Positions 11,929 to 23,626 of a stretch of DNA of 64,000 nucleotides are shown here, one piece after another. The notes under the pieces are model-generated. The model searched no databases, was not told the DNA's origin, and was given only the letters and a program-made list of their open reading frames with translations. The translations under genes and the position numbers were made by a program. This DNA comes from Geosiphon pyriformis (lineage: Eukaryota; Glomeromycota; Glomeromycetes; Archaeosporales; Geosiphonaceae): contig JAAOMT010000480.1 in assembly GCA_016748015.1 (NCBI GenBank), forward strand, positions 684,101-748,100, written 5' to 3'. Numbering within the stretch: position 1 is the first letter of the stretch; each line of letters begins with the position of its first letter.

Positions 11929-13081
11929 ACCGCTTTTCACATTTGGTAGCGCTTTTATCAAAGAAAAAGGTCTTTGAAAGCAAAATACTGAAATTCACTG
12001 ATTTTCTTGGAAAGAAAAGTGAATGCTTATAATTCCCTTTTTCCTGTGGGTAATAGCTCGGAGCAACAACACTTGCTCCCCATTATTGGTCATCTCTTAA
12101 TACTGCAGGCCTTACTGGGCTTGTGCTTTTAGTTCCTATAGCTTATTCAAATCCTATTGCCCACGCTGAACCAGAAAATTCAAAAACAAGCTCAAAGGTA
12201 CGGTATTTTTCCCAGAATTATTCCTTAAGGGATTTAACTTCTTTGGCTTGATACATCTACCATCCAAACACCTGATATTCAATATGACCGTAGTTAAAGA
12301 TTTATGATGATCCAAAACCGGATATAGTTCTTGTAGAAACCCCTACTCGATTGGAGCGGACAATCCGAGAAATGCGAATTCATGCTACAAACAGAATAAA
12401 GAAGATCCAAGTAAGCCAATTAAATTTCCTTTTCAGCACCTATTTGGGAAAAGGGTTGCTCGTTACATTCAAGGGAAGGATAGGTCGTTTTATGATTTGA
12501 AATATATAGGACCAGTTCCAAGAGGGTACTGATCGTTGGATTTCATTTGAACAAAAAGCTGAAAGTAAGAACTTTGCAATTTTGAGTGACATTTCTTCAA
12601 TGAATCTACAAATTCATAATTTTATTTGTCTTTTTATCTTAAAGGTAATATTAAGGAGGTTATTTCACCAAATGAACGCCTGATGCCTGAAACTTTGTAC
12701 ATTGCTGTTGCTGCATTGGCGGGAACAGTCTTATCGGGGAACCGTAAGCCAATAAACAATGACTATTTTGATATTTGGCTATAAAATTAACTCTGCTTTT
12801 TTGTCATATTTTAAGGGGGCATTATTATGCGTATAGCATCCCCAATTGGATTTACTATTGCGGCCTCTTATTATTTTCTACCCCGAACTTCACGTAATAT
12901 TGCTATCAAGCTCGCAGAGTATGAGCAAAAATCGCCTAAACTCATGAGGATACACAATTCCATTTCTCAAACTGCTAACGAGTCAAAACAAAAGATTGAT
13001 GAGGGTGTGACAAAACTAAGGAGTCTCTTTGATGGCAGAGCAGAGAAAATTAAGCAAGAGGCAAAAAAGTATTGGAAATAA
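11925..13081 (+). CDS. MICOS complex subunit of the Mic26/Mic27 (apolipoprotein O) family
   Basis: Six exons: 11925-11969, 12057-12197, 12300-12410, 12510-12564, 12645-12743, 12816-13081 (717 nt, 238 aa), all GT-AG with consistent phases. The N terminus is basic and then hydrophobic (targeting or a first membrane segment). The family core follows: YDDPKPDIVLVETPTRLE in exon 3, then ETLYIAVAALAGTVLSGNRG and GIIMRIASPIGFTIAASYYF in exons 5-6, giving two glycine-containing membrane segments. A charged C-terminal amphipathic stretch ends the protein. Mic26/Mic27 proteins sit in the mitochondrial inner membrane, bind cardiolipin and help form crista junctions. Which of the two paralogues this represents cannot be told. 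Convergent with the PARG-like gene. Confidence 0.87.
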
Positions 13082-13602
13082 AATATCCAACTCAAACGCG
13101 CAATCATTAGAAGAAAAATCCAAAGCTCCAGATAAATTTTAATTTGTTTTTTATTTTGAATATTAGTCCTATTTAAGAAAACTAAGTTGGGAATTTCACG
13201 CGAAAAAAATTTAAATATATTGCTGTACATGAAATAAGGCTGTTTTGCGTTCCTTGGATTGATAAAATTATTTGAGGCTCGCGATCGCTGTGTAGATACT
13301 CTTAAGGCGTAATAATAGATCCTATCTTAAATATAGAGCGAAAGCTTTCGATAAATAAAAGTTCCTATTAAATGATTTCTGATTAGATTTTATTACAAAA
13401 TTAAAAAGTTTGATTTTTATAGTTCTCGTATTGCCTCGGTCAAGAATTATCTTCAACTGACTTTAAGCTTTTCAAAAACCAATTAGCATGATCAATGTCC
13501 GTCCTTGTGAATTGGCCTTTTTACCGGTTACCCCAACTTGGGATTTCCATCCGTCTCATAACCAAGAGACTGCTTAAGGTTGTTTTTAATGAAATTAAAC
13601 TT
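13082..13602. other. Convergent 3' regions of MICOS and PARG-like genes
   Basis: About 520 bases between two convergent stop codons. The composition is ordinary for gene flanks. No RNA gene, repeat or conserved protein segment was recognised. Confidence 0.55.
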
Positions 13603-15365
13603 TTATGGGTTTTCTCTATCCAATTCCATCTCGGATAATTTTGAAATTACACTCGAGTCATTATCACCAATTGACCGAGTCAGTTCAACAGTTGACTCCT
13701 TTTTATTGGAGCCATTGGTTTCCAATGGTTGTGATAGGAGTTTCAACGTTCTATCAATATCGCCGTTGGTTTTTTTCAAAGCATGTTCGACATCAGGTTT
13801 TGAAAAACCCATTTCGATAAATTGTTCAATGAGAACTAAGGGTGGTTTATACCATCGATCCAAAGTTGTCTGCCGGTATTTCCGCGAAAACCTTAGTGGT
13901 GATGAGCCACCATGACCAAAACCTTTGCTAGAGGTTACTGTTGGAAATCTAGATTCTTGAAGAGGCTCTCCTTGTTTAGCCATCTGTGAACGCGGTGATG
14001 AGAACAATCCCTTGCTGCCACTTATGTTACCTCGTTCATTGTCTCCACTTGATTTATATTGCGATGAAGAGGACGATGATGGATGAGGTTGGCGACGTAC
14101 TCTAAACTCATTCCTATTCTCCCGTTTTTCTTCTTTGTCGTGAGGAATTGATTGTTTCCCATGTTGCCTCTGATTTTGATTATTACCAAATTGATAGGTC
14201 CCTTGTGAATTTCTCTGTGGTTTTGGTTCATCGACAATCTCAACTCCTCCAGTAGCTAACCCTTTGGCAAATTTTTGCTCGAAAGGATAAAGATTTCCAT
14301 TAGGATTATGCTGTTTGCTGGTATTTGCGTCATCAAAGATAGCAAAGGAAATATGGCGATAGGTACAAGGCAAGCTTTCACCACCACCGGCATATTCATT
14401 AGAGAGAACCTCATAAAAGAGTTGAGCCATTGTCCTCGGTGGATTTGAATATGCACCGCAGCCAAAAGCACTAAGTACAATGGCATCATGGCCTTCGAGT
14501 GATAACATTAAATTAAACTCGGAAAGAATTGGTCACCTAAAGAAATGCAAGCGGGCTGAACTCCTGCAATTACCATTTTCTAATCCAATATTTAGGATAG
14601 TTTTAATCTTTTTTCTTGTCGATTCTTTTATATCAGTTGTTAAAGTAAAATCACCAGTTGAATCCTTGACGATTTTAGGATTTTTTACTGCGGCTACCGC
14701 CTTGATAAATATACAAAAAATATAAGACTTATTTATTAATTGATCATCAGCTTAAATATATGTATAAAAATATATATACCACAAAAGACATCGTTTCTGG
14801 GACTTCCAACCATTCATAACCTTCTTGTTCACTTCCTCGGATCACTAGAGCATTCGGACAGTAGATTCCGCCGAATTCTGGGATAGGATACCAATCATCA
14901 CGTTTAGGTTCGTGATATTGAAAAAGATTTGTTCTGCGGAATAGATTTTCTTCTTGTGCTCCAGCTCCAGCTTTGTATCCTATATGCAAGCATATCTGTA
15001 ATGATAAATTCGAAGGGCTAACTATGAAGCAAGGGCAGGGAAAGAATAAGAATTTGAGCAAAACCTCCACCCGGTTTTCGCGCGCTGGCCATATTCAAAA
15101 CGACGGGATTAAATCCCTGGTTCTTCAACTCCAATGCTTCCAATAAGCAATCACCGTTCACTACCCTCACAACTGGAATTTCTTGTTTCTCTGTAACAAT
15201 TCTCCTGGATAAAATAGAACCATCGTGGTAAAGTTTCATGTTTTGAATTCCGGCAAATCGTTCTGGATCCAGAACTACTACTTTATTAATCTTGGGGATA
15301 GAATATCGGAGAGCTTTTACAGCTTGAATGGTACCCTCTTGAATTTCTTTCCGCCATTTATTCAT
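13603..15365 (-). CDS. Microbial-type PARG-like macrodomain protein with C-terminal UBA domain
   Basis: Four exons on the minus strand: 15365-15065, 14979-14780, 14700-14574, 14492-13603 (1518 nt, 505 aa). The N-terminal 290 or so residues match the microbial-type poly(ADP-ribose) glycohydrolase catalytic domain (TIGR02452/DUF2263 type). LNMASARKPGGG joins across intron 1 to YKAGAGAQEENLFRR, the PARG signature region with the paired acidic residues of the catalytic loop. A later ADP-ribose-binding loop reads AIVLSAFGCGAYSNPP. A long Gln/Ser/Arg-rich linker follows. Near residues 435-475 a UBA domain is recognisable (LIEQFIEMGFSKPDVEHAL), which would bind ubiquitin. The expected activity is removal of ADP-ribose chains; the UBA suggests ubiquitin-directed targeting (inference). 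Intron positions fall inside conserved motifs, which supports the joins. Confidence 0.85.
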
Positions 15366-16335
15366 TTTTAATATTTTATATTGAAAGGATTTATCAGACC
15401 TACTTTATCACAATACAGTAAACAAAGTGCAGGTCAATATATCTATAAAAGTTTTCTTTTGTCTCTGCTACTAAATTAGTTACAGAGGGAATAGAAATTT
15501 CATATCATATAAAGTTCAAAAGGAAACAATTTTTATTACGAAGGGAAATACCAGACTTTATTGTTATTAACAATTTTTTATTAAATTCACTGTTTTAAAG
15601 ATATTTGCATATATAATTTAATTATTGCGTTTAATTACATTTGTGAATTGTTAAATAATAATAATAAAAATAAAAATAATTAAACATTGGATAATAAAAA
15701 TATTAAATAATATAAAAAATTATAAAACAAATATTTTATTTTTATTTTTGAATGTAAAATTTTAATCAAAAATTTAATTAATTAATAAATTTGTTTTTTT
15801 AATAAAAAATAAAAAATACAAAACTTGAATAATAAAATATATAGTTTATAAATTATTTAAGACCACACTTTGTCAAAGCAATAAAATGCAAAAATTATAT
15901 GCTTGAAAATTGTGCATATATTTGTTTTAGAAATTACCAAAATAATGCGAAATTTTTATTGTTTTTAAAAATATTTGGTTTTTGATATATAAATGCTATA
16001 CATAATTTTTAACATTAGATAATTAATAAACAATAATCTTCTGCATATGATGTTTTACACACGAGTTTCAAAACTTTCTTATTCAACAAAATTGGACAAT
16101 CTTCCATTTCGGACATTTGCGCTGATAAAACCTTCAAATAATAGTCTCCTTGTCACTCTAAAGCTCTTAACAGTAGGGTATTTGGGTGCAATTAGATTTT
16201 TTTAGATGTAAAAGAACTGTCCGACTTTCTGAAAACAAGAAATACTTTTAATTTTCACCCCAAAGGTGCAGCGCAAAGCTGAAAATTCCCTTAATATTGT
16301 TAACCTCCGAATAGATTTGAATAATACACTTAAAA
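15366..16335. other. Intergenic region with an internal AT-rich island
   Basis: This is the shared upstream region of the PARG-like gene (-) and the O-fucosyltransferase-like gene (+). About 15590-16020 is extremely AT-rich, like the LINE flanks, while both ends have normal composition. The island may be a relic insertion. No element structure is recognisable. Confidence 0.5.
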
Positions 16336-18144
16336 ATGAGAAATAGAGCTATATTCTTATGTGTTGTTATGCTCGTAGCGATGGTATGTTTATTAATTTA
16401 TACCGATAAGTTAGCGGTATCACGCGACAGCATGACCAGCCTCCCGGAATCCCTAGTTAATGAAAATATCATTTTGCCGTCAGAGACAAATGAAAAAGTG
16501 CTACCTCTCTATACCCCATCATCTAATTTTCAGGAACCGACTAAAACTGTTGAGAGCTGGCGAGATGTTGAAATCAATACCATATCACCACAACCTGATA
16601 ATGAATTGATATCGGTTGATGATAATGAATCTGACAAAGAAGAGCAACATGATACAGATGAAACTAGTTCTAACCAAGATGATGATTTCAGGTACGATTA
16701 TGACGATGGAGAGGTTTTTGAGGGAGAAGACAACACTTCTGACAATCAGGTTAATAAAACCGAAGAAACAAACCATTCTGAAAATCAGGGAAACAATAAA
16801 AAAATACCAAAGCCTCCGATTCTTCCAATAAAAAGCACATTAAGACCAGGTGGTGGTCCTTTTCCTAAACCCGAATACACTATACCTGAAGATAGCCCGC
16901 CAGCACAAGATGGTGAAAAATATTTGGCATACCTCGTACATGGTCAATTTAACAATCAACAAGTCTCGCTGCGAAACGCCTTGCTATTGGCTAAATATCT
17001 AGGTCGTACATTAATCATTCCACCAATAATTTTTGGCGAAAAAAATCCATGGAAGCCATTTGACATTCTCTATAAAAGGATTACAAAACTCAACAAAAAT
17101 GGTCTGGAAAAATGTCCAGCTGCATTGAAGTATAGTAAAAATCCACCAAAAGAATGTGATAATTATAATTCTTGGACGAAAATTCAATGGGATGAATTCT
17201 TCAATCTGAAACCGTTCACCGAAAAGTTAAATATAACTTTTATTCTTGCTGAAGATTTTAAATTGGAATGGTTGAAGAGACGAATTGGAGTCAAAGATAA
17301 AGAAATATTTTTCTTCAAAGATAACAATCCACAAGGCTTGAGATTTTATGATAAACCTACAAGCCAAAAACTACTTGGGAAATTCGCAACTCGTATGGAT
17401 ATCGATTATCTAAAGAAATGGCCGCATAAGCTTCTCTATTTTGAAACATTGTTTTCTACTGGACGTGTTCTCTCGGAAATACCAGAAAACGAACAACTTC
17501 GTAAAAATATTGAAGCTCAGTTTGTATATACCCACCCTCGGGTCGTTTCCACGGCAAATGAAATTGTTGAAAGGATAGGTGGTAAAGGCGCCTATGTTGG
17601 AATGCATGTACGAATGGGAGATGCCAAATTTCTGGAACATTCAAATGACACCATTCGAGTATTTATCGAGAATTTACAAACCGTTGGAAAAAATTATAAA
17701 AATTTACATTTAATAGAGAATCATTTTAATGATTCTGATTTTGATGAAGAGCTGGATGATCAATATCGAATTAATTCGTCACCCGAATCTGATCCCCAAT
17801 TTAATTCAGCCCAAGATTGTCTCGGTCGTTTTGACCCAGATAAAAACACTCTGATATACATGGCGACTGACCTTCCAAGCCCACGGGATAATGAAGGCTA
17901 TGAAAAGTTATATGAAAAGTATCCCTGCATATTGACGTTATCAGATTTCGAGATATATTTGGAGAAACTAAAGTTTGAAGTAAACCCAATAGATTCAACA
18001 CCCCTCAAAGATTTTTTAATCCCAATGGTGGATATGATTGTTGCTGCTAAAGGGTATCCATTTATTCAAACGCATGATAGCACTTTTTCAAAATTTGCGA
18101 AAATTTTAAATGAGATATATATGCAGGAAGATGAAACCAAGTAA
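16336..18144 (+). CDS. O-fucosyltransferase-like glycosyltransferase, type II membrane protein
   Basis: A single exon of 602 codons. One N-terminal membrane anchor spans about residues 6-23 (AIFLCVVMLVAMVCLLIY). Residues 30-190 form a Ser/Asp/Glu/Pro-rich stem, and the rest is a luminal catalytic domain. Features shared with the GDP-fucose protein O-fucosyltransferase superfamily are the segment NNQQVSLRNALLLAKYLGRT, the nucleotide-sugar motif HVRMGD near residue 430 with its conserved Arg, and a C-terminal FIQTHDSTFSKF segment. This points to a Golgi or ER sugar transferase, probably using GDP-fucose, but donor and acceptor cannot be read from the sequence. Introns are absent, unlike most neighbours. 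Confidence 0.8.
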   Translation: MRNRAIFLCVVMLVAMVCLLIYTDKLAVSRDSMTSLPESLVNENIILPSETNEKVLPLYTPSSNFQEPTKTVESWRDVEINTISPQPDNELISVDDNESDKEEQHDTDETSSNQDDDFRYDYDDGEVFEGEDNTSDNQVNKTEETNHSENQGNNKKIPKPPILPIKSTLRPGGGPFPKPEYTIPEDSPPAQDGEKYLAYLVHGQFNNQQVSLRNALLLAKYLGRTLIIPPIIFGEKNPWKPFDILYKRITKLNKNGLEKCPAALKYSKNPPKECDNYNSWTKIQWDEFFNLKPFTEKLNITFILAEDFKLEWLKRRIGVKDKEIFFFKDNNPQGLRFYDKPTSQKLLGKFATRMDIDYLKKWPHKLLYFETLFSTGRVLSEIPENEQLRKNIEAQFVYTHPRVVSTANEIVERIGGKGAYVGMHVRMGDAKFLEHSNDTIRVFIENLQTVGKNYKNLHLIENHFNDSDFDEELDDQYRINSSPESDPQFNSAQDCLGRFDPDKNTLIYMATDLPSPRDNEGYEKLYEKYPCILTLSDFEIYLEKLKFEVNPIDSTPLKDFLIPMVDMIVAAKGYPFIQTHDSTFSKFAKILNEIYMQEDETK

Positions 18145-19099
18145 ATCAATGAATTTGTTCAAAAAAAATAGTAATTTTCCCATTTATTCATTTCCCGATA
18201 CACGTATTCATTATAAATAGAAATCTAAATCACAACTTCAATCAGTATTACACATGCAATCCTTGAGGGTGAAAATAAAGGCTTTGTCTTTTGTAATTTG
18301 TAAGCTAGCAGAAAATTATGCTATACACCTAAGAGCGAGAGCGTTCCTTTAACCTTTGACATAAAATGAGATTTTATGCGCTGAGCATGTTTCTTTTCCG
18401 GAGATGTGCTTCAAATTACGGTTGTACTTTTCATTCAGCATATTGTATTATAGGGCTATTATCATCGGATTTCTGATAAGTTGCCAGGAATAAGATCGCA
18501 ACTAACCGGTTGATTAAAACCTACTCTCTAGTCTTTCAGGGGTCTATCGTTTGATTCATCCTCTTTTGGAACCATTTTAGGCGAGAAATTTTATTATCTT
18601 TTCTAAATAGTTTTACACTCTGCAGATGCACAAAATCCTTCGTCGTATGCGTGGTCACCGGACCCGCGTTTCTTGCGCTTTGAAGTAAAGTCAGCCAGTT
18701 AGATTTTTTTCAAAATGAAGACAATATTATTTATAAAGGGGAATACCAGTGAAGAGTGTGTGAAGGCCAATAGAGACTGCATGAATAGGGCTGTCCGCTT
18801 TTTCGCAAACTATCTATGCGTTTCATATACCCAGGAGAACGTCTATTCGTTTGTTTGTCGAGAATATTTAAGTTTCCCGTCACACGTAATCTTGTGCAGA
18901 TAGGGTCACTGCGCGTAGTTTCGAAGTGGAGAGGCAATAGAACGCGTTTATTCTTATTATGAAATTAAAAAATCTACTCCTGGATATTTTTTAAAAACTA
19001 AAATCCTTGCTTTATGTCGATTTGCGTAGGCATGCATTGGTGGATGTGAAAATACGAGACATAGAAATTATGATGACTGGAAAGAAAGATCGTACCTTG
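18145..19099. other. Intergenic region downstream of the O-fucosyltransferase-like gene
   Basis: Ordinary gene-flank composition with several CG-containing stretches (18620-18700 and 18840-18900). Short open frames on both strands lack recognisable domains or a convincing splice chain. No RNA gene was identified. Confidence 0.4.
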
Positions 19100-19740
19100 T
19101 CGCTGTATATCACGTCTTGCGCTGTCAATGGCTTCAGTAATATTAGCAGGAGCCTACATAAATAATCTCGTAAGAACATGCCAAGACGAGACTACAAAAA
19201 TTTCGTTTGAAATGCCCTAGGCTTCAGCCATTTCTTTTTCGTAGTGGGATTTTGCCTGTTTACTGGGCTCTCTTCTTTGTCTAGTTGCTCGCTGTCTTTG
19301 CATGCTGCAAATGAGGACGGTGTTGATGGCAAGAATATCTTGGGAAAGCTCGTGCTCATCGTAGAAGAAAACCACGAGCTTTGCAGAATGGATATGTAGG
19401 TCTAAGGCAAAGCTGCAGAGACGGTCGCGATGAGTAACAGTAATTTCTGAGGCCAATAGGGCCTTAAGTCCTAGGGACTTTTGTCGTCCGAGACCCTTTC
19501 TTGGTAGCACGGGAAAAAGGAGTTGAGATTTACCGTCACGAGTTTTATTAAGTTGTTTGATTGATAAGCATTACTAAATCCATCCCACAGTCTCCTTCCA
19601 TCCTCTGAAATTAGATATAAACCTCGAGGCAAGAATTAAAATTTCCCCACTTCATTCAGTAGGAAACTTTACCTGTATTTGTTGACCTAGTGTCTTCAAA
19701 ACAGATAATTTTTCATATGATGATATATGAGGGAATATTT
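19100..19740 (-). pseudogene. Possible exon chain of an unrecognised protein (fragment or decayed gene)
   Basis: Four minus-strand pieces look coding and can be joined with splice signals: a 3' part of an exon ending YEKLSVLKTLGQQIQ just before 19672; a piece at about 19605-19533 (GRRLWDGFSNAYQSNNLIKL); a 97-codon open piece 19510-19217 (contains SKQAKSHYEKEMAEA) closed by TAG; and APANITEAIDSARRDIQRQG at about 19154-19096. No family was recognised; the charged, helical character suggests a coiled-coil or BAR-like protein at most. No start codon or complete frame could be assembled, and the third piece reaches a stop before the fourth. It may be a pseudogene, or a real gene whose exons I cannot resolve. 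Confidence 0.3.
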
Positions 19741-20208
19741 AATCTGACTTAATCTGATTAAGGAAAATCCTCGGCCGCGACAGCCGCTTTCTGACCAAAG
19801 AAGTGTTTTACTGAATGAAGTAATATCCTATGGGGTTATTAAATCTCTGTTTAATAATAAAAAAGGGATACTAAATGCAGATTCAAGTGTAACTTGTTAA
19901 AATTCAATGTGACCTTCTAAATGTAAAGTGATATCTTTTGACGTCTTTAATTCTTTCATTATAAAATCTGCTTATAATACAAACTATCAAAATGAAATAA
20001 GATTTTTTCCCACACATTTTGATGAAACCGTCACATCCAGGATCAGTCTAGATATTTTATGAAGGCCTTTGTTTCCTGGGACAGTTCGTTGCTTATTTGT
20101 TTAAATATAGAACCGTAAAGGGCTAATATTTGAAGATGAACATAGAGCAGATGAAACTGCTAATTATCCGATATCGCAAATTCCTAATCAAAAATTGTAC
20201 ATGAAATT
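19741..20208. other. Intergenic region downstream of the AAA ATPase gene
   Basis: About 470 bases holding the probable 3' untranslated region of the minus-strand AAA ATPase gene. Nothing further was recognised. Confidence 0.45.
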
Positions 20209-23200
20209 TCATGTGCTTATATTAGTAACAGTATCAGTCGGATTAATTTGCCCTAATTCACCATCGAATCCTATTCCTTTTACTAATCGTTTCTTCTTCC
20301 ATGAACCATCGCCGTACTGTGCATCCCATTTTCGTAATTCCGTCAAACTTGACATGTCTTCTGAACATGATGGAGTAACTTGCTTGAGAGCAAGTTGAAA
20401 ATGATGTGGTTCGAGAACCCTAATTTTAATTTCCTCCGTGCTATCTGGTTTCTCATTTTTTGATATTGGTTTTTTGACGTTTGGTTCCTCTAGCTCCGCA
20501 TCCTCTCGAACTGCTGCCAGAGCGGCACTAATACATAGATTTTTCAGATCTGAGCCCGAATACAGATTAGTCTTTTTTGCGATAGTTGATATTGATAAAG
20601 AGGGACCTAGTTTTTCCTCTCGCAGGTGTAAGTTCAATATCTGTTCGCGGTCTTTTTCTGTGGGCAAGTCAACTTGAATAAAATATATAGAAAATAGGGA
20701 AATGAATAATAATTTCAGATAATTTCAAATGAAAACTGACGTTAGCAAACCTAAAATCCTTCGCGGCATTCTTCGGAGAATAGCATCATCCAAATCAAAT
20801 GGCCGATTTGTTGCACCCATTATCAAAACACCTTGATTTTGCGATGTCAGGCCGTCCCATTCAGCCATAAATTGGTTGATTATTTCTCGATGAGACCCAT
20901 TATGATGGTCTGATCGACGTGAATTGAATATGGCATCAACCTCATCCAGAAACAACACACAAGGTGAAAGTTTTCGCGCCAAGGTGAATATTGCCTATGG
21001 AAATTCAATATTTTTGATCTTGTATATATAAGAGCAAATAGTTTCTTTAAGTTTTTCACAGATTTTTTCATACGCACCCTGACATTCTTTTCTCCTTCTC
21101 CAACGAACATATCATAAATATCACTCGCTTTGATTTCTAAGACCGTGCTACCACTTTCTTTGGCTACTGCTTTGGCCAACATCGTTTTTCCAGTTCCTGG
21201 AGGTCCAAAAAGTAAAACACCCGATATAAAATGTTTTGAGAGTACACCATAGCTGAATGATTTGGGTCGAAGTAGTGGCAAAGTAATAAGTGTTTGGAGA
21301 GTTTGTACAGTTGACTTGGCCACATGAATATCCGAAAATCCAACCCTAATATTATCTTTAAGGCAGTGTTTCGAAGAAAAAAGCGTTTCTATCCGGTCAG
21401 GGAAAATCTTTTAAGATCCCGGGGATAGGATAGTATAAATGTAATACCTGACTCCACCACACAACTCAAAATCCGTCTTTCGTGTCGATCAAGGTCCTCT
21501 TTATTTAAATTTTTCCGCCCTGGCAAACTTATCTTCTCCTCCCCTAGGCCGACAACGGTTACAATCTTTTCTACACCCTTACTCGCAGAATTGCAGTTAC
21601 TTGAGGCATTTTCCACAAATTCTTTGCGCATGTTTTGGTTGCTTTTTAAAGTTTCTGATGCAGTTACAAGATGTTCAATGTCCAAAGCAAGAACCCCATT
21701 TGTTTCCATAACATTTTCGTGATCCAGTGCAATGCCAATAGCATTTAACACTAGTCTATGAACTTGTTCAAAACCCCATACATCATTTCCAATATTTTCT
21801 AATTTATCAAGTAACTGAGCAAGCTCTTCGATGTCATTTTCCTTAAACAGAACTCCCTTGCTTACACTGACAGCTCTTATGTTACGAGCATTCATTTTGC
21901 GTATGGTCAATCTTTTGTCCTCGGTAATCAAATTTATCAGTTTGTCCGAAAACACTTTCAATGGAGAAGGTGGAATGGCTATGTGAGTGAAAGGAACTAG
22001 CAAAGCCGGATTGGGAAAAATATCTAAATTTACCCATTGTACTTCATGCGGGACCAAAGAATTTGATGGTTGAGATTTTTTCTCCATTGCGAATAAAGAT
22101 GGAGAGTGCCCAGCTATGATCATAATTCTATCACCCATGCTTCGCTGATTTTGTACGGCGTCAACTAATGAATTGATGAGGGCAGTCCCAAAGTTGGTTG
22201 GGATAAGGTCGCCTACATCTCTGAAATAGACAATCCTAGGTGTAAGAATCGCCTCTGCAGCTTCTGAGGCTGCAAGAGCAGAAATTGAGGTGGCTGATAT
22301 CAATGCTTCAAAGAATTTATCCATTTTCTCGATTATTTGCTTCATTTCTCCTCGCAAAACCCCAGTAGAATTTGAATTGAATTGAAATGTTTCTCCAAAA
22401 GTCTTGTTTTCATATCCTGTATTACGTGAAGTGGAAGATTCAAAACCTTCTTCATCATCTACAAATATATCATCTTCAATTTCCTCCTCATTTGAAACTG
22501 AAGATGTAGTAGAATAAGGAGAGGCAGAAATATAGGGGTTAAACCCTTTTAAATCGGGAAAGAGGGGCCATGGCGTTGCTATTTGGGAAACTCTTGGTGA
22601 ATTAAAAAATATAATTGGGCAAAATGACTTCATATATGCGTTAAATTATCGATATGAAATTAATTTTATTCATATGTAAATACCATTTCCCTTCCGTGAA
22701 AACATATCGGCAGTCAATTCCATCAAATCCTGGCGATCGAAAATAAGTAAGTCAGCGTGAAGTTTTGACGCCACACATTTTACAATTGTATCTAAATAAG
22801 AGGAGGCCCCTTCTATAGGGCAGTTGAGAAGCAAATGGCCTCGACGAGCAGGCAATGTGTCTCCTTTGGGACATGGCAAGAGACTTGCACGCGCACTATA
22901 TAAAATTTCCCGACGAATGCCAATTTCGAGCGGATATTGAAGAGAGTCAAAGCTATAGGAATTCTGATTAAATGGCAAATAATTTGTTTTTAAAAATGAA
23001 TCGGGAATGAAAGGTTTATAATGAGTTGTGTACGAAGATTTGTGCGGACGTGGGCGCGAGCGTGACGAACCACAAGCTCGTTTTCGTCGTGGTGTCCTTA
23101 GCACAAATTCCGTCACTTCGATCCCACTAGTGTCTTTTGAAGAGAGTGAGTGTGGTTCTTCCGGCGTTCGAGAAGCTTCAGGATCTTCACCACCAGCATT

Positions 23201-23449
23201 TGATACTGGTGAAATTTCCTTTCCCACATTTGAAGCAACTGAATTGTCTTTATTGTTATTATCTGTTACCGGGTGAAGGGGCGAAGCTGAAGTTTTTGGA
23301 GGCTCGCTGGGTGGGGTTGTAAAACTTCTAAGAGAAGTTGAATGGAATCCCTTGTACCTATTCGTGCTATTCAGACTGCTTTTGTAAAAGCCCTTTGCTC
23401 TCCAAGCATTGAGTGTACTTTGCGAAACTCTCGTCAAGTGTCTGTGCAT
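20209..23449 (-). CDS. Mitochondrial AAA ATPase of the Msp1/ATAD1-spastin group (long fungal form)
   Basis: Five exons on the minus strand: 23449-22684, 22590-21448, 21355-21078, 20994-20751, 20672-20209 (2895 nt, 964 aa); phases agree. The N-terminal 60 residues are rich in Arg and Ser with few acids, as in a mitochondrial presequence. A long Ser/Glu-rich region and a poorly conserved middle follow. The AAA module lies in the last 330 residues: Walker A GPPGTGKT, Walker B VLFLDEVDAIF, the region GATNRPFDLDDAILRRMPRR with its terminal arginines, and the lid helix SGSDLKNLCISAALAAVRED. The C-terminal LRKWDAQYGDGSWKKK stretch is typical of the ATAD1/spastin branch. Long fungal members are mitochondrial, and Msp1 extracts mistargeted tail-anchored proteins; the exact substrate here is unknown. 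The intron 1 acceptor is the least certain join. Divergent from eL14. Confidence 0.88.
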
Positions 23450-23626
23450 TGCGCCAGTATGGAAAGTCCTCTTTTGCGAGAGTCGTGGACTTGGTAAAAT
23501 CTGCGTAACTTTGAATTGTCAGATATATGATGTGTAACAGCATTTGATCTGATTGGATATACAGACTTTTTGTTCGACATTTTTTTTACTTTCTTTTTCG
23601 AATCCGCTTACATACATTTCGCAAAG
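23450..23626. promoter_or_regulatory. Bidirectional promoter between AAA ATPase and eL14 genes
   Basis: The two divergent start codons are 177 bases apart. A pyrimidine-rich block (tttttttactttctttttcg, 23581-23600) lies just upstream of the eL14 ATG, as expected for a highly expressed ribosomal-protein gene. No other element is claimed. Confidence 0.5.

Noticed and set aside
18715-18937. Short overlapping open frames on both strands (62 and 68 codons)
   Set aside because: No recognisable domain, no splice chain and overlapping opposite frames; treated as chance.
22590-22684. Alternative acceptor for AAA ATPase exon 2 giving a frame beginning KSFCPIIFF
   Set aside because: That acceptor gives the wrong phase for exon 1; the acceptor before VSQIATPW keeps the frame.
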